Origin: Granulicella sp. UBA5172
GTDB taxonomy: Bacteria > Acidobacteriota > Terriglobia > Terriglobales > Acidobacteriaceae
Reading direction: 5' to 3'
Length of the DNA stretch: 7,901 bases
Assembly (NCBI GenBank): GCA_002413385.1
Contig: DHWW01000294.1
Coordinates: 152-8,052 of the forward strand
Shown: positions 1 to 7,631 of the stretch, piece by piece
How the letters are laid out: each line of letters starts with the position of its first letter
How positions within the stretch are numbered: the first letter of the stretch is position 1
Translations under genes and position numbers: made by a program
Notes under the pieces: generated by a model
Databases searched by the model: none
The model's input: the letters and a program-made list of their open reading frames with translations, nothing else
Told to the model about the DNA's origin: nothing

Positions 1-1220
1 CGGTTGGCGGGGAGGGTGCCGAAGACGACACCTACAAGGATCGAAGTGCCGAGGGAGATGACGGCGGCCCAGTAGGAGACGGGGACGGCGAAGGGGGTGA
101 AGAAGCCTACGCTGATGGGGACGGCGATGCCGATGATGGTGCCGATGAGGCCTCCGGATAGGGAGAGGAAGATGGCTTCGGTGAGGAACTGCATACGGAT
201 TTCGCGGCTGGTGGCGCCGAGAGCTTTGCGGATGCCGATCTCCTTGATGCGGGACTGGACGTTGGCCAGCATGGAGTTCATGATGCCGACGCCGGAGACG
301 ATGAGGGTGATGGCGGAGGCAAGGACGAGGACAATGGTGAGCATGTTGGCGATGCTGCGCATGGAGCTGAGGACGTCGGTGAGGGTGGCGGCGTTGTACT
401 CGCTGGTGGGACGGTGGCGGCTGGCGATGAGGGCGGTGATGCGCTTGGCGGCGGGCTCGACGTCGTTGGTGGTGTCGGTGCTGAAGAAGATTTCCTTGAG
501 CTCGTCGCTGCCGGTGAAGTAGCGGGCGACCTCGTAGGGGACGAGGAGGGTGTGGTTGCTGATCTCGGACTGGCCGAAGGTGTCGATGCTTTCGACGAAG
601 ACTCCGATGACGGTGAAGGGGATGCCGCGGATGGAGATGGTGTGGCCGATGGCGTCGTGGTAGCTGCCGTAGAGCTTGATGGCGAGGGGGCCGACGATGT
701 CGGCGACGTAGGCGTGGGTGAGGGCGTCCTGGTTGTCGAAGAAGCGGCCGGCTTTGATTTTGAGGCCGCGGATGTCCTTGTACTCGGGGCTGACGCCGAG
801 GAGCATGGCATCTTTGCTCTGGCCGTTGCCGATGGCGATGCGGTCGTGGTACTCGAGCATGGGAGAGCTGTAGCGGATGCCGGGGACCTGGTCGTCGACG
901 GTCTTCATGTCTTCGAGGGTCATGTAGTCAGGGGTGCTGACGTTGTCGGGGCCCATGACGACTCCGCCGGAGTACTGCATCTCGACTTTGTTGGGGCCGA
1001 GGCTGGAGATGGTGTCGATGGCGTACTGCTTGCCGGTGAGGCCGACGGTGGCGACGAGGACGATGGAGGCGGAGCCGATGACCATGCCGAGCATGGTGAG
1101 GAGGAAGCGGGTCTTGCTGGCGCAGAAGCTGTCGTAGGCGAGATTGAGGGTTTCGCGGAAGGCGACGGTGGAGTGAGTGCTGTGAATGGTGCTTTCGAAG
1201 GTGTCGCGGGCGGTCGCCAT
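1..1220 (-). CDS. MacB/FtsX-type ABC transporter permease (3' end cut by window edge)
   Basis: This reading frame starts at the ATG at 1220-1218 and stays open to the window edge, giving 406 residues. It ends in GTLPAN, which in this family is usually followed by only about 10-20 residues (RAAKLDPxEALR type), so the gene is nearly complete. Seen: a hydrophobic segment at ~39-61; a large extracytoplasmic region at ~62-285 matching the MacB periplasmic core domain; and three C-terminal membrane segments (~290-316, 344-374, 382-402). The conserved FtsX/MacB cytoplasmic motif EIGIRKALGA lies at 327-336. Family knowledge: such permeases pair with a separate MacB-like ATPase and couple ATP hydrolysis to periplasmic work, as in macrolide, peptide or lipoprotein export. 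The substrate cannot be told from sequence. No ATPase domain is fused, so a partner should lie beyond the left edge or elsewhere. No good Shine-Dalgarno is visible, but no in-frame ATG, GTG or TTG was found in the ~150 bases upstream. Codons end mostly in C. Confidence 0.93.
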   Translation of the reverse strand, partial: MATARDTFESTIHSTHSTVAFRETLNLAYDSFCASKTRFLLTMLGMVIGSASIVLVATVGLTGKQYAIDTISSLGPNKVEMQYSGGVVMGPDNVSTPDYMTLEDMKTVDDQVPGIRYSSPMLEYHDRIAIGNGQSKDAMLLGVSPEYKDIRGLKIKAGRFFDNQDALTHAYVADIVGPLAIKLYGSYHDAIGHTISIRGIPFTVIGVFVESIDTFGQSEISNHTLLVPYEVARYFTGSDELKEIFFSTDTTNDVEPAAKRITALIASRHRPTSEYNAATLTDVLSSMRSIANMLTIVLVLASAITLIVSGVGIMNSMLANVQSRIKEIGIRKALGATSREIRMQFLTEAIFLSLSGGLIGTIIGIAVPISVGFFTPFAVPVSYWAAVISLGTSILVGVVFGTLPAN

Positions 1221-1422
1221 AGGTGCTTGAGGGTGCTCGGTTTCAGTATCGCAGGGTGGGAGGGGGTCCTGCCAGCGGACGGGCGGAAATCTCTCTGCAC
1301 TTTGGATGCTTTGGGAGCTCTGGCGATTCTGCGATGACGTGCGGGAACCGAGAAGGTGAAGAGGAGAGACGGAGCATTGGGATGGACAACGACCGGGTGT
1401 CGCGGCGATGCTCTAGGGAGCG
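1221..1422. other. Divergent intergenic region between permease and sensor kinase
   Basis: These ~200 bases separate two genes transcribed away from each other, so promoters for both should lie here. I could not find a convincing -35/-10 pair on either strand. The best plus-strand candidate, TTGGAT with a 17-base gap to GATTCT at 1302-1330, is weak. No inverted repeat strong enough to call an operator was seen. Short open frames crossing the region have no recognisable product. Confidence 0.5.
1415..1420 (+). promoter_or_regulatory. Candidate ribosome binding site for the sensor kinase
   Basis: AGGGAG lies only 2 bases before the ATG at 1423 but 11 bases before an in-frame TTG at 1432. The true start is therefore uncertain among ATG 1423, TTG 1432 and ATG 1444. 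All three leave the same hydrophobic export signal intact. Confidence 0.4.
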
Positions 1423-4306
1423 ATGTTAATTTTGCGACAGACGATGCGCGCGCTTGGGGGGAGGCTGGCTGCCGGTTGCGTGCTGCTGAGCCTGAGTGTT
1501 TGTGGTGCGCAGGACCTTCGCTATCTGAGTCAGCAAGCGTGGTCGACGGAAGAAGGGCTTCCGCAAAGCAGCGTGCATGGCGTGGCGCAGACGACGGATG
1601 GGTATCTCTGGATTGCGACGGAGGGCGGGCTGGCGCGATTCGATGGAGTGAGCTTCAAGGTCTTCCATCATGCCAATGAACCTGCGTTTGCGAGCGATGA
1701 TGTTTGCTGTCTTCTGGCCACGGTTGGAGATGGGTTGTGGATTGGCACGGCGGATGGCGTGGTGCGGAGGGAGCACGGGAAGTTTCGCAGGTTTGGTGTG
1801 GAGGATGGCCTGCCAAACGCTATGGTGGTCGCGATCGATGCGAAGGGGGATGGATCGGTGGCGGTGGAGACAACCGGGGGATGGGCGCGGTGGGAGCAGG
1901 GAAGGTTTCACGAGGTAGCGGATATGCCGGTGGCGACGAGTTTGATTGTGGGGCCGGAGGGGTCGCGGTGGAGCTACTCGCTGCAGGCGGTGAGTGTTGC
2001 GGAGCGTAAGCTGGCGCGCGTGTGGAGGGTGGGGCGGGAGTTGCCAAGTGGGCGCATCCAGACGGTGTTCGTGGACCGTGAGGGGCTGGCGTGGGTGGGG
2101 ATGAATGATGGCCTGTTCGCATTGAATGCAGAGAGCGAGACGCCGACGATGGTGAAGGCGCTGGGTAGCAATTCGGTGCTCTCGATCTTTCAGGATGCGG
2201 AGGAGAATCACTGGATTGGGACGGAGACCTCGGGGCTGCATGTGTTGCGGCGGCTGAAGTTTCGGAGTGAGGCGGGGCTCGCGGACCAGGCGGTGACGAG
2301 TGTTGTGCAGACGAAGGATGGAGCGATGTGGGTGGGGACTCGCGATGATGGTCTGCGTCGCGTGCGGAATGGGGTGGTGGATGAGCCGGTGGCGGAGAGC
2401 AGGCTGACGAGCTCGGTGATTTTGTGCCTGGCGCCGGGGGTGGGCGGTGGGTTGTGGGTAGGGACGCCGGACGGTTTGAACTATGTGGACGCACGCGGTG
2501 CGGTGCAGCAGATTACGTCGGCGAATGGGTTGCCGGATGATTACATACGATCGGTGGCGGCGGATGCGGATGGGTCGGTGTGGGTGGGGACGCGGCAGGG
2601 GTTGGTGCATCTTCGCGGTGCAGGGAGCGGGTTCGAGATGAAGACGCTGACCCGTGCGGATGGCCTGGGCGGTGACATGATTGGGTCGCTGCTGGTAGCT
2701 GCGGGGAGAGGGCCGCAGGTGCTGTGGGCGGGGACTTCGGGGGGACTGTCGCGGGTGATGGGCGATGGGGAGATCAGGAATTTTACGACGAAGGATGGAT
2801 TGGGAGCGGAGATCGTTACGGCCATGGCGCAGGATGGGGCTGGCGATTTGTGGGTGGCGACGAAGAGCGGCGGGCTGAGTCTCCTGGAGGACAACCATTT
2901 CGTCGCGGTGCCCGCGTTTGGGCGTCAGGTTGGACGCGAGGGAAGCATCGAGGGGATGAGCGCGGACGGTTTGGGCTCGATGTGGTTTCGAATGGACCGG
3001 GGGATACGGCGGGTCGCACTGACGACGCTGCATGGTTGCGTCACGAATGGGCGATGCGCGGCGCAGGATGGGGCGAATGGTGCGGGTTCGCTGTATGGTC
3101 TGGCGGACGGACTTCCGAATGATGAGGTGGTGGCGGGAGGGTCGTCGATGGCGTGGCTGGCGAGCAATGGGGAGCTATGGTTTCCGACGCGCGGCGGCGT
3201 TGCGATTGCGAATACGAAGCGCCTCGGGCTGAACAGGATTGCTCCTCCGGTGGTGCTGGAACAGTTTCTGGTGGATGATGTCGCGGAGGATCTGAGCAAG
3301 GCGCCGCTGAAGATTCCGTTTGGCCACGCGCGCTTCACGATGGAGTATGCGGGGCTGAGTTTCACGGCGCCGTCGGAGGTGCGGTACCGGTTTCGGCTGG
3401 AAGGGTTCGACAAGGACTGGACGGATGCGGGAGGACGGCGCAATGCGACGTATACGAATCCTTCCTCCGGGCATGTATCGCTTCGACGTACAGGCGATGA
3501 ATGAGGATGGGGTGTGGAACCGCTCGGGCGCGGAGCTGCGGTTCCGGATCGTGCCGCCGTTCTATCGGCGCTGGTGGTTTCTTGCGCTCGCGGTGCTGTC
3601 GTTGTGCGGGGTGCTGGTGGGGCTGTACCTGTTGCGGCTGCGGCGGCTGCGAGGGAAGTTCGATGCGGTGCTGGCGGAACGGAATCGGATGGCGCGAGAG
3701 ATTCACGACACGCTGACGCAGGACTTTGTGGCAACGTCGTTGCAGCTTGACCTGATCTCGCAACAACTGGGCCGGGGCAAGGTGGAGACGGCGATGGAGC
3801 AGGTGAAACGCACGCGTCAACTGGTGACGGAAGGGCTGGATGAGGCTCGGAGGAGCATCTGGGAGCTGCGTGCGAATAACTCGCAGGACAGCCTGCCGAC
3901 GCGGTTGACGAGGATTGTGGAGCAGGACACGTATGCGGTGCTCAGCCCACGATTGCACCTGGGCGGGGCGTATCGTGAGCTAGAGGCAAGAGTGGAACGA
4001 GAGCTGCTGCGGATTGTGCAGGAAGCTCTGTCGAATGTGCTGCACCATGCGAAGGCGACGGAGGTGTCTGTTGATCTTCACTACTCGAGTGATACGCTGA
4101 TGCTCACGATCGAAGATAACGGTGTTGGATTTTCAGTGGACGAAGGGTTTCATAAAGCGGGACACTATGGACTGCTGGGCATGAAGGAGCGAGCTTCGCT
4201 GATCGACGGTGCGCTCGAAATTGTGAGTGAACCGGGACGTGGAACCAGGATCACGCTGCGGACACCCATCACGCTGCAGTCCCAGCCGGAAACGGGCAAG
4301 AGGTAA
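1423..4306 (+). pseudogene. Reg_prop beta-propeller sensor histidine kinase, split by one frameshift
   Basis: This is one gene read in two frames. Frame 1 runs 1423-3504 and ends in junk after about 3459; the next frame carries the rest to 4306. Removing one base at 3460-3461 joins them into 960 residues (numbered from ATG 1423). Domains: a signal peptide (about 1-30, ending VCGAQ); at least twelve propeller motifs of the LWIGTxxGL type (about 35-620), enough for two seven-bladed propellers; a Y_Y_Y domain (about 632-712) that straddles the break; a membrane helix (about 717-740); HisKA_3 with REIHDTL, phospho-acceptor His761; and a HATPase with Asn871 in EALSNVLHHA, IEDNGVGF and GLLGMKERA. 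Family knowledge: the propeller senses a ligand outside the inner membrane and the kinase phosphorylates a NarL-type partner. The regulator starts 3 bases after the stop. No AraC module is fused, so it is a separate kinase, not a hybrid HTCS. If the frameshift is real, the sensor half is made without membrane anchor or kinase. Confidence 0.9.
4298..4303 (+). promoter_or_regulatory. Ribosome binding site of the response regulator
   Basis: AAGAGG lies 6 bases before the ATG at 4310, inside the last codons of the kinase gene. This is a good Shine-Dalgarno match and supports both the chosen start and coupled translation of kinase and regulator. Confidence 0.6.
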
Positions 4307-4309
4307 GAC

Positions 4310-4937
4310 ATGGCAGATCGAATTCGCATCATGCTGGTGGAGGACCACCAGGTAGTTCGGCAAGGGCTGGTTGCATTGCTGTCGTCGATGGACGATCTCG
4401 AAGTTGTGGGATCCGTGGGCGATGGTTTGGAAGCAGTCGAGACATTTCGTACGCTACAGCCAGATGTGACGCTGATGGATCTTCAACTTCCGAAGCTTGG
4501 AAGGCGTGGAGACGATTCGTCGTATTCGCGGGGAGTTTCCGCAGGCGCGGTTTATTGTGCTGACGACCTTCGATGGAGACGAGGATATTTATCGCGCGCT
4601 GCAGGCAGGCGCTCGAGCGTACCTGTTGAAGGGCATGCCGCTGGATGAGTTGCTGACGACGATCCATGCAGTGCATAGCGGTAAGCTGCATATTCCGTCT
4701 TCGGTTGCGGAGAAACTGGCCGAGCGTTTGAGTGGGCAGGAGTTGACGGCGCGGGAGTTGAGCGTGCTGGAAAGGATCGTTGCCGGAAGGGCGAATAAGG
4801 AGATTTCGGCGGATCTATTTATTTCGGAAGCAACGGTGAAGACGCACATCAATAGCCTGCTGGGAAAGCTTGGCGTGGCGGATCGAACCCATGCAGCAAC
4901 GGTCGCAATCCAGCGCGGCCTGGTGAGTCACAGGTGA
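4310..4937 (+). pseudogene. NarL/FixJ-family response regulator, split by one frameshift
   Basis: Two overlapping frames (4310-4648 and from about 4497 to 4937) together make one regulator. Dropping one base of the TT at 4497-4498 joins ...DLQLPKL to EGVETIRRIR and gives 208 residues, the usual size. Receiver domain: acidic pair Glu11-Asp12 in VEDHQ, phospho-acceptor Asp57 in TLMDLQLP, the conserved Thr region in LTTFDGDED, and Lys in YLLKGMP. Output domain: a LuxR-type helix-turn-helix with LTARELSVLERI, ANKEISADLFISEATVKTH and LLGKLGV. Phosphorylation by the adjacent kinase should promote dimerisation and DNA binding; the target promoters are unknown, and the divergent permease or the operon itself are only guesses. 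As written, the first frame yields a 112-residue product that has Asp57 but lacks the rest of the receiver and the whole DNA-binding domain. A TTG at 4497 could start the second frame, but that product would lack the phosphorylation site. Confidence 0.92.
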
Positions 4938-5476
4938 TGACAATGCGGATGCGAGTGTTGTGCTTGGCGATGGCGTGCCTGCTGCCGATGGCCGGGACAG
5001 GGAGCGCACAGAAGAGTGGGCAAGGCCGGCGAGAGTGGCGCGCGGCGACGCCGGCTGAACTGGCGGCAGTGCTTCCGGCGCGGGCGCCGGTGGAGAAAGA
5101 GCGCATCGAAACCGAGATGCGCACGGCGACCGGGGTGATCGATGGCCGCGGGAAGGTCGTTGCTGCGGTGGTGCTGATCACCGCTGGATATGCGGCAAAT
5201 GGTAAGTACTCTCACTATCTTCTGGTGCAGAGTCCGGTGCGGATTGGAGCCAACATTCTGCTGCCGAAAGGGAACTACGCGATTGGGTGGACTCGAGCAA
5301 CGGACGGATTGGCAGTGCATATTTACGAGGCGGAGACTGGGGTTGAGCGCGGCACGATCATCGCCCATCCGCTCATGCAACCGCTGCCGATTGTTTCGGT
5401 AAAGATCTGGGCGCCTGCGGAACACAGCATTATTCAGATTGGTCGGTTTGCGCTGCCTTACACGATGGACGAGTAA
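4937..5476 (+). CDS. Secreted protein of unknown function, coupled to the two-component system
   Basis: The ATG at 4937 overlaps the regulator's TGA by one base (TGATG), a classic coupling arrangement. A GTG at 4934 and in-frame ATGs at 4943 and 4949 are alternatives. From 4937 the product is 179 residues. It has a clear signal peptide, with an Arg-containing n-region, the hydrophobic run VLCLAMACLLPMAG and a cleavage site near GSA/QK. The mature part is short, Lys/Arg-rich at first, then likely beta-rich, with GYAANGKYSHYLLVQ, LLPKGNYAIGW and a C-terminal IIQIGRFALPYT segment. I have an impression of similar small exported acidobacterial proteins but can name no characterised family. No catalytic motif, lipobox or membrane anchor was seen. 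Its place at the end of a sensor operon suggests an extracytoplasmic role linked to the sensed signal; this is inference. It is the only intact gene in the plus-strand block. Confidence 0.82.
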   Translation: MTMRMRVLCLAMACLLPMAGTGSAQKSGQGRREWRAATPAELAAVLPARAPVEKERIETEMRTATGVIDGRGKVVAAVVLITAGYAANGKYSHYLLVQSPVRIGANILLPKGNYAIGWTRATDGLAVHIYEAETGVERGTIIAHPLMQPLPIVSVKIWAPAEHSIIQIGRFALPYTMDE

Positions 5477-5498
5477 GCAACAATGGGATGATTGGGAT

Positions 5499-5729
5499 AT
5501 CGCGTCCGCTGGGGATGGGCTCTGGAGTGGAAGTACGCTTGAATTTCATTTAGATAGTTTGAGTGGATCGTTGGTGGCGGCAGCAAAGCTGCCTGTGGCG
5601 GGAGGATGGCAGACGTGGGAGACGGTGAGCGCGCCTGTCGCAGGAGCATCTGGCTTGCATGATCTGTATATCGTCTTCAGAGGATCAAGTGCCGGAATCG
5701 CGAAGGTGAACTGGTTTCAATTCAACCAG
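5499..5729 (+). pseudogene. 5'-truncated CBM6 carbohydrate-binding module relic
   Basis: This frame encodes the C-terminal half of a family 6 carbohydrate-binding module. Recognisable pieces are IASAGDGLWSGSTLEFHLDS, GGWQTWETVSAPVAGASGLH, DLYIVFRG and VNWFQF, in the order expected for this beta-sandwich. The N-terminal half is absent: the previous gene ends at 5476, and the 22 bases between hold nothing like a CBM6. The frame stays open to a TAG at 5844-5846, but the residues after NWFQFNQ match nothing I know, and upstream it opens only from a TTG at 5439 inside the previous gene. No catalytic glycosidase domain is attached. Family knowledge: CBM6 modules are usually appended to secreted glycoside hydrolases acting on xylan, beta-glucan or agar-like polymers. 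I read this as a remnant left after loss of the rest of such a gene. A small expressed binding protein is much less likely, since no signal peptide is in frame. Confidence 0.72.
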
Positions 5730-5854
5730 GGCATCTATGATGTAGGTGCTGATTGCAGTTGCTGTCTACCGGAGAGAGGTCTGTGTGCGCTATGCCACGT
5801 GGGGTCACAAGCCTTCAGGCCAGGGGAGCAGAGAGGGTCCGAGTAGATAGGACA

Positions 5855-7599
5855 TTGGTTCGATGGGTGGTGGGGCTATTTGTGCTACAGCCTTTTGGAT
5901 TTCTGCTGCCCCTGTCTGGGCAACGGTCCATGGCGAGAGCGAAACCGGTAGAGACTTCTGCGCACCAGACCTCCGAAAAAGCAGGGAGACCGAATCGGCA
6001 GATCATCGGATTTCGAAATGAACATTCAATCTTCCGGGATCACCTTTGTTGAGAGAAATAGCGTTACGCCCCAGCGCTATTCGATTGAAACAATGACGGG
6101 TGGGGTTGCGCTATTCGACTACAACAATGATGGTCTGCTGGATATTTTCTTTACCAATGGAGCGGCTATCCCGAGGCTGGACAAGCGAGATCCGAGTTAT
6201 TGGAATCGGCTCTACCGCAATAACGGTGATGGCACCTATACGGATATAACTGCGGCTGCGGGCCTTTCGGGACTGGGGTATTCCATGGGAGTGGCGACAG
6301 GGGACTATGACAATGATGGGTTCGTTGACTTATATGTCACTGGCTTTGATAAGAACCAACTCTTTCACAATAACGGCGATGGAACATTTACTGATGTAAC
6401 TGCAAGGGCCCATGTAGATGGAGTTACAGCTGGAATAGGGAAAGCATGGTCTATAACTGCTGGGTGGATTGATTACAATCATGATGGAAAGCTTGATCTA
6501 TTTGTTGTGAATTATTTGAGTTATCAGCTGAAGAGTGCTGCGCTATGTCACGTGAACAAGCTGCCAGCGTATTGTGCCCCTAATGACTTCATGGGAAGTT
6601 CAAATATTCTGTATCGAAATAATGGAGATGGTACTTTTACTGATGTATCCGTGGCATCGCACATTGCGGATTATGTTGGCAAAGGAATGGGAGTGGCCTT
6701 CGCAGATTATGACGGGGACGGCTTTGACGACATCTTTGTTTCCAATGACACGTTTTCAAATTTTCTGCTGCATAACAATCGAGATGGAACCTTTACGGAT
6801 GTAGCTGCTATCGCACAGGTGGCCTACACGGATAATGGGCGGACTGTAGCAGGAATGGGTACGGATTTTCGCGATTTAAATAATGACGGGCGCCCGGACA
6901 TCTTTCATACCGCTATGTTCGGAGATAGTTTCCCCCTCTATGCAAATTTGGGCGGCGGACAGTTTGAAGATGCCACGACCAAGTCGGGCCTGACGAATGA
7001 GACAAGCCGGTCGACCGGATGGGGGACCGGTATCTTTGACTTCGACAATGATGGAAACAAGGATAGAGTTCACTGCTAATGCGGCGATTCTCGATAATGC
7101 GATGGCGGTAGAACATCGGCCGTACGCTATGCCAGACAAGGTTTTGCATCATCTCGGGAACCTGGCGTTCGAAGATGTGAGCGCCGAGGCAGGAGCAAGT
7201 TTTGGAGTTGCTGCAGCTCATCGTGGAGCGGCCTTTGGAGATCTTAATAACGACGGGAGAATGGACGCTGTCGTCACTGTCCTGAATGGTCATCCAGAGG
7301 TGATGATGAATGAGACGGTGAATAAGAATCATTGGATCATCATTAAGCTGATAGGGGTTGCGGATAATCGGGATGGGCTTGGAACGAAGGTGAAGGTGAT
7401 TACGCGGAGTGGTGCTCAATATAACGAGGCGACAACGGCGGTTGGTTATAACTCGTCGAGCGATAAGAGGGTCCATTTCGGGTTGGGAAGCGACACGATG
7501 ATCGATCGGCTGGAGTTATCATGGCCAACCGGCGTGAAGCAGGTGCTGACCAACGTGAAAGTGGATCAGATTTTAACTGTCAGGGAAAGTACGCCGTAG
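5855..7599 (+). pseudogene. CRTAC1-family secreted protein (FG-GAP repeats + ASPIC/UnbV domain), two frameshifts
   Basis: One protein is spread over three frames: an N-terminal piece (from TTG 5855, or ATG 5792, to about 6017), the main body (about 6018-7064) and the C-terminal part (about 7069-7599). Removing one base near 6016-6020 and one near 7065-7068 gives 580 residues from TTG 5855. The N-terminal piece has a signal-like run (VVGLFVLQPFGFLLPLSG). The body has FG-GAP/VCBS repeats with Ca-binding loops of the DYDNDGxxD type, alternating with NNGDGTFTDVT units, a propeller-type fold. The C-terminus is an ASPIC/UnbV domain with GLGTKVKVITRSG, SSSDKRVHFGLG and ELSWPTG. Family knowledge: these are exported, calcium-binding, often adhesion- or polymer-associated proteins without an assigned enzyme activity. 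Start choice is uncertain: 5855 has AGGA only 2 bases upstream, while 5792 has a purine-rich stretch 12 bases upstream. If the first frameshift is not real, translation could begin at ATG 6018 without an export signal. Base composition is clearly AT-richer than in the kinase gene. Confidence 0.88.
6117..7266 (+). repeat. Calcium-binding FG-GAP/VCBS protein repeats in the CRTAC1 gene
   Basis: Seven D-x-(N/D)-(N/H/G)-D-G-x-x-D loops occur in order: DYNNDGLLD, DYDNDGFVD, DYNHDGKLD, DYDGDGFDD, DLNNDGRPD, DFDNDGNKD and DLNNDGRMD. Between them are copies of an NNGDGTFTDVT-like unit. The DNA of four of these units (near 6220, 6370, 6620 and 6775) is still visibly alike, for example the aataaYgg-gatgg core, so the array grew by internal duplication. 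Confidence 0.85.
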
Positions 7600-7631
7600 G
7601 CAAGTAAATGCTTTGCACTGTTTCTGATTGA

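Noticed and set aside
1302..1330. TTGGAT-17-GATTCT as a sigma-70 promoter for the kinase operon
   Set aside because: It has only three matches in each hexamer; in GC-rich DNA such matches are not informative.
414..1337. Plus-strand open frame of 307 codons
   Set aside because: It is antisense to the permease. Its product is a low-complexity Ala/Gly/Val/Asp/Glu sequence typical of the shadow of a C-ending codon gene, with no domain.
1468..1510. Lipoprotein signal (LSVC) in the kinase N-terminus
   Set aside because: The residue before Cys is Val, which does not fit the lipobox. Cleavage after CGA by signal peptidase I is more plausible, and the protein has its own membrane helix further on.
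1426..3033. Minus-strand open frame of 535 codons
   Set aside because: It lies opposite the propeller region of the kinase. The product is rich in Arg, His, Pro and Gln with no domain, and its openness follows from the G-ending codon use of the real gene.
5439..5498. N-terminal part of the frame running into the CBM6 relic
   Set aside because: It opens from a TTG inside the secreted protein gene in another frame, and its residues are a shadow of that gene, not part of CBM6.
3455..7075. Programmed +1 ribosomal frameshifting as the common cause of the four breaks
   Set aside because: The sites (AAT-CCT-TCC, AAG-CTT-GGA, CGA-AAT-GAA, GAT-AGA-GTT) share no slippery motif, none has a stop codon in the A site as prfB does, and no stimulatory Shine-Dalgarno is consistently placed upstream.
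5477..7631. An insertion sequence or transposon as the carrier of the low-GC segment
   Set aside because: No transposase, terminal inverted repeats or target-site duplication was seen. A faint gcaa-aa-atg resemblance after the stops at 5476 and 7599 is too short to mean anything.
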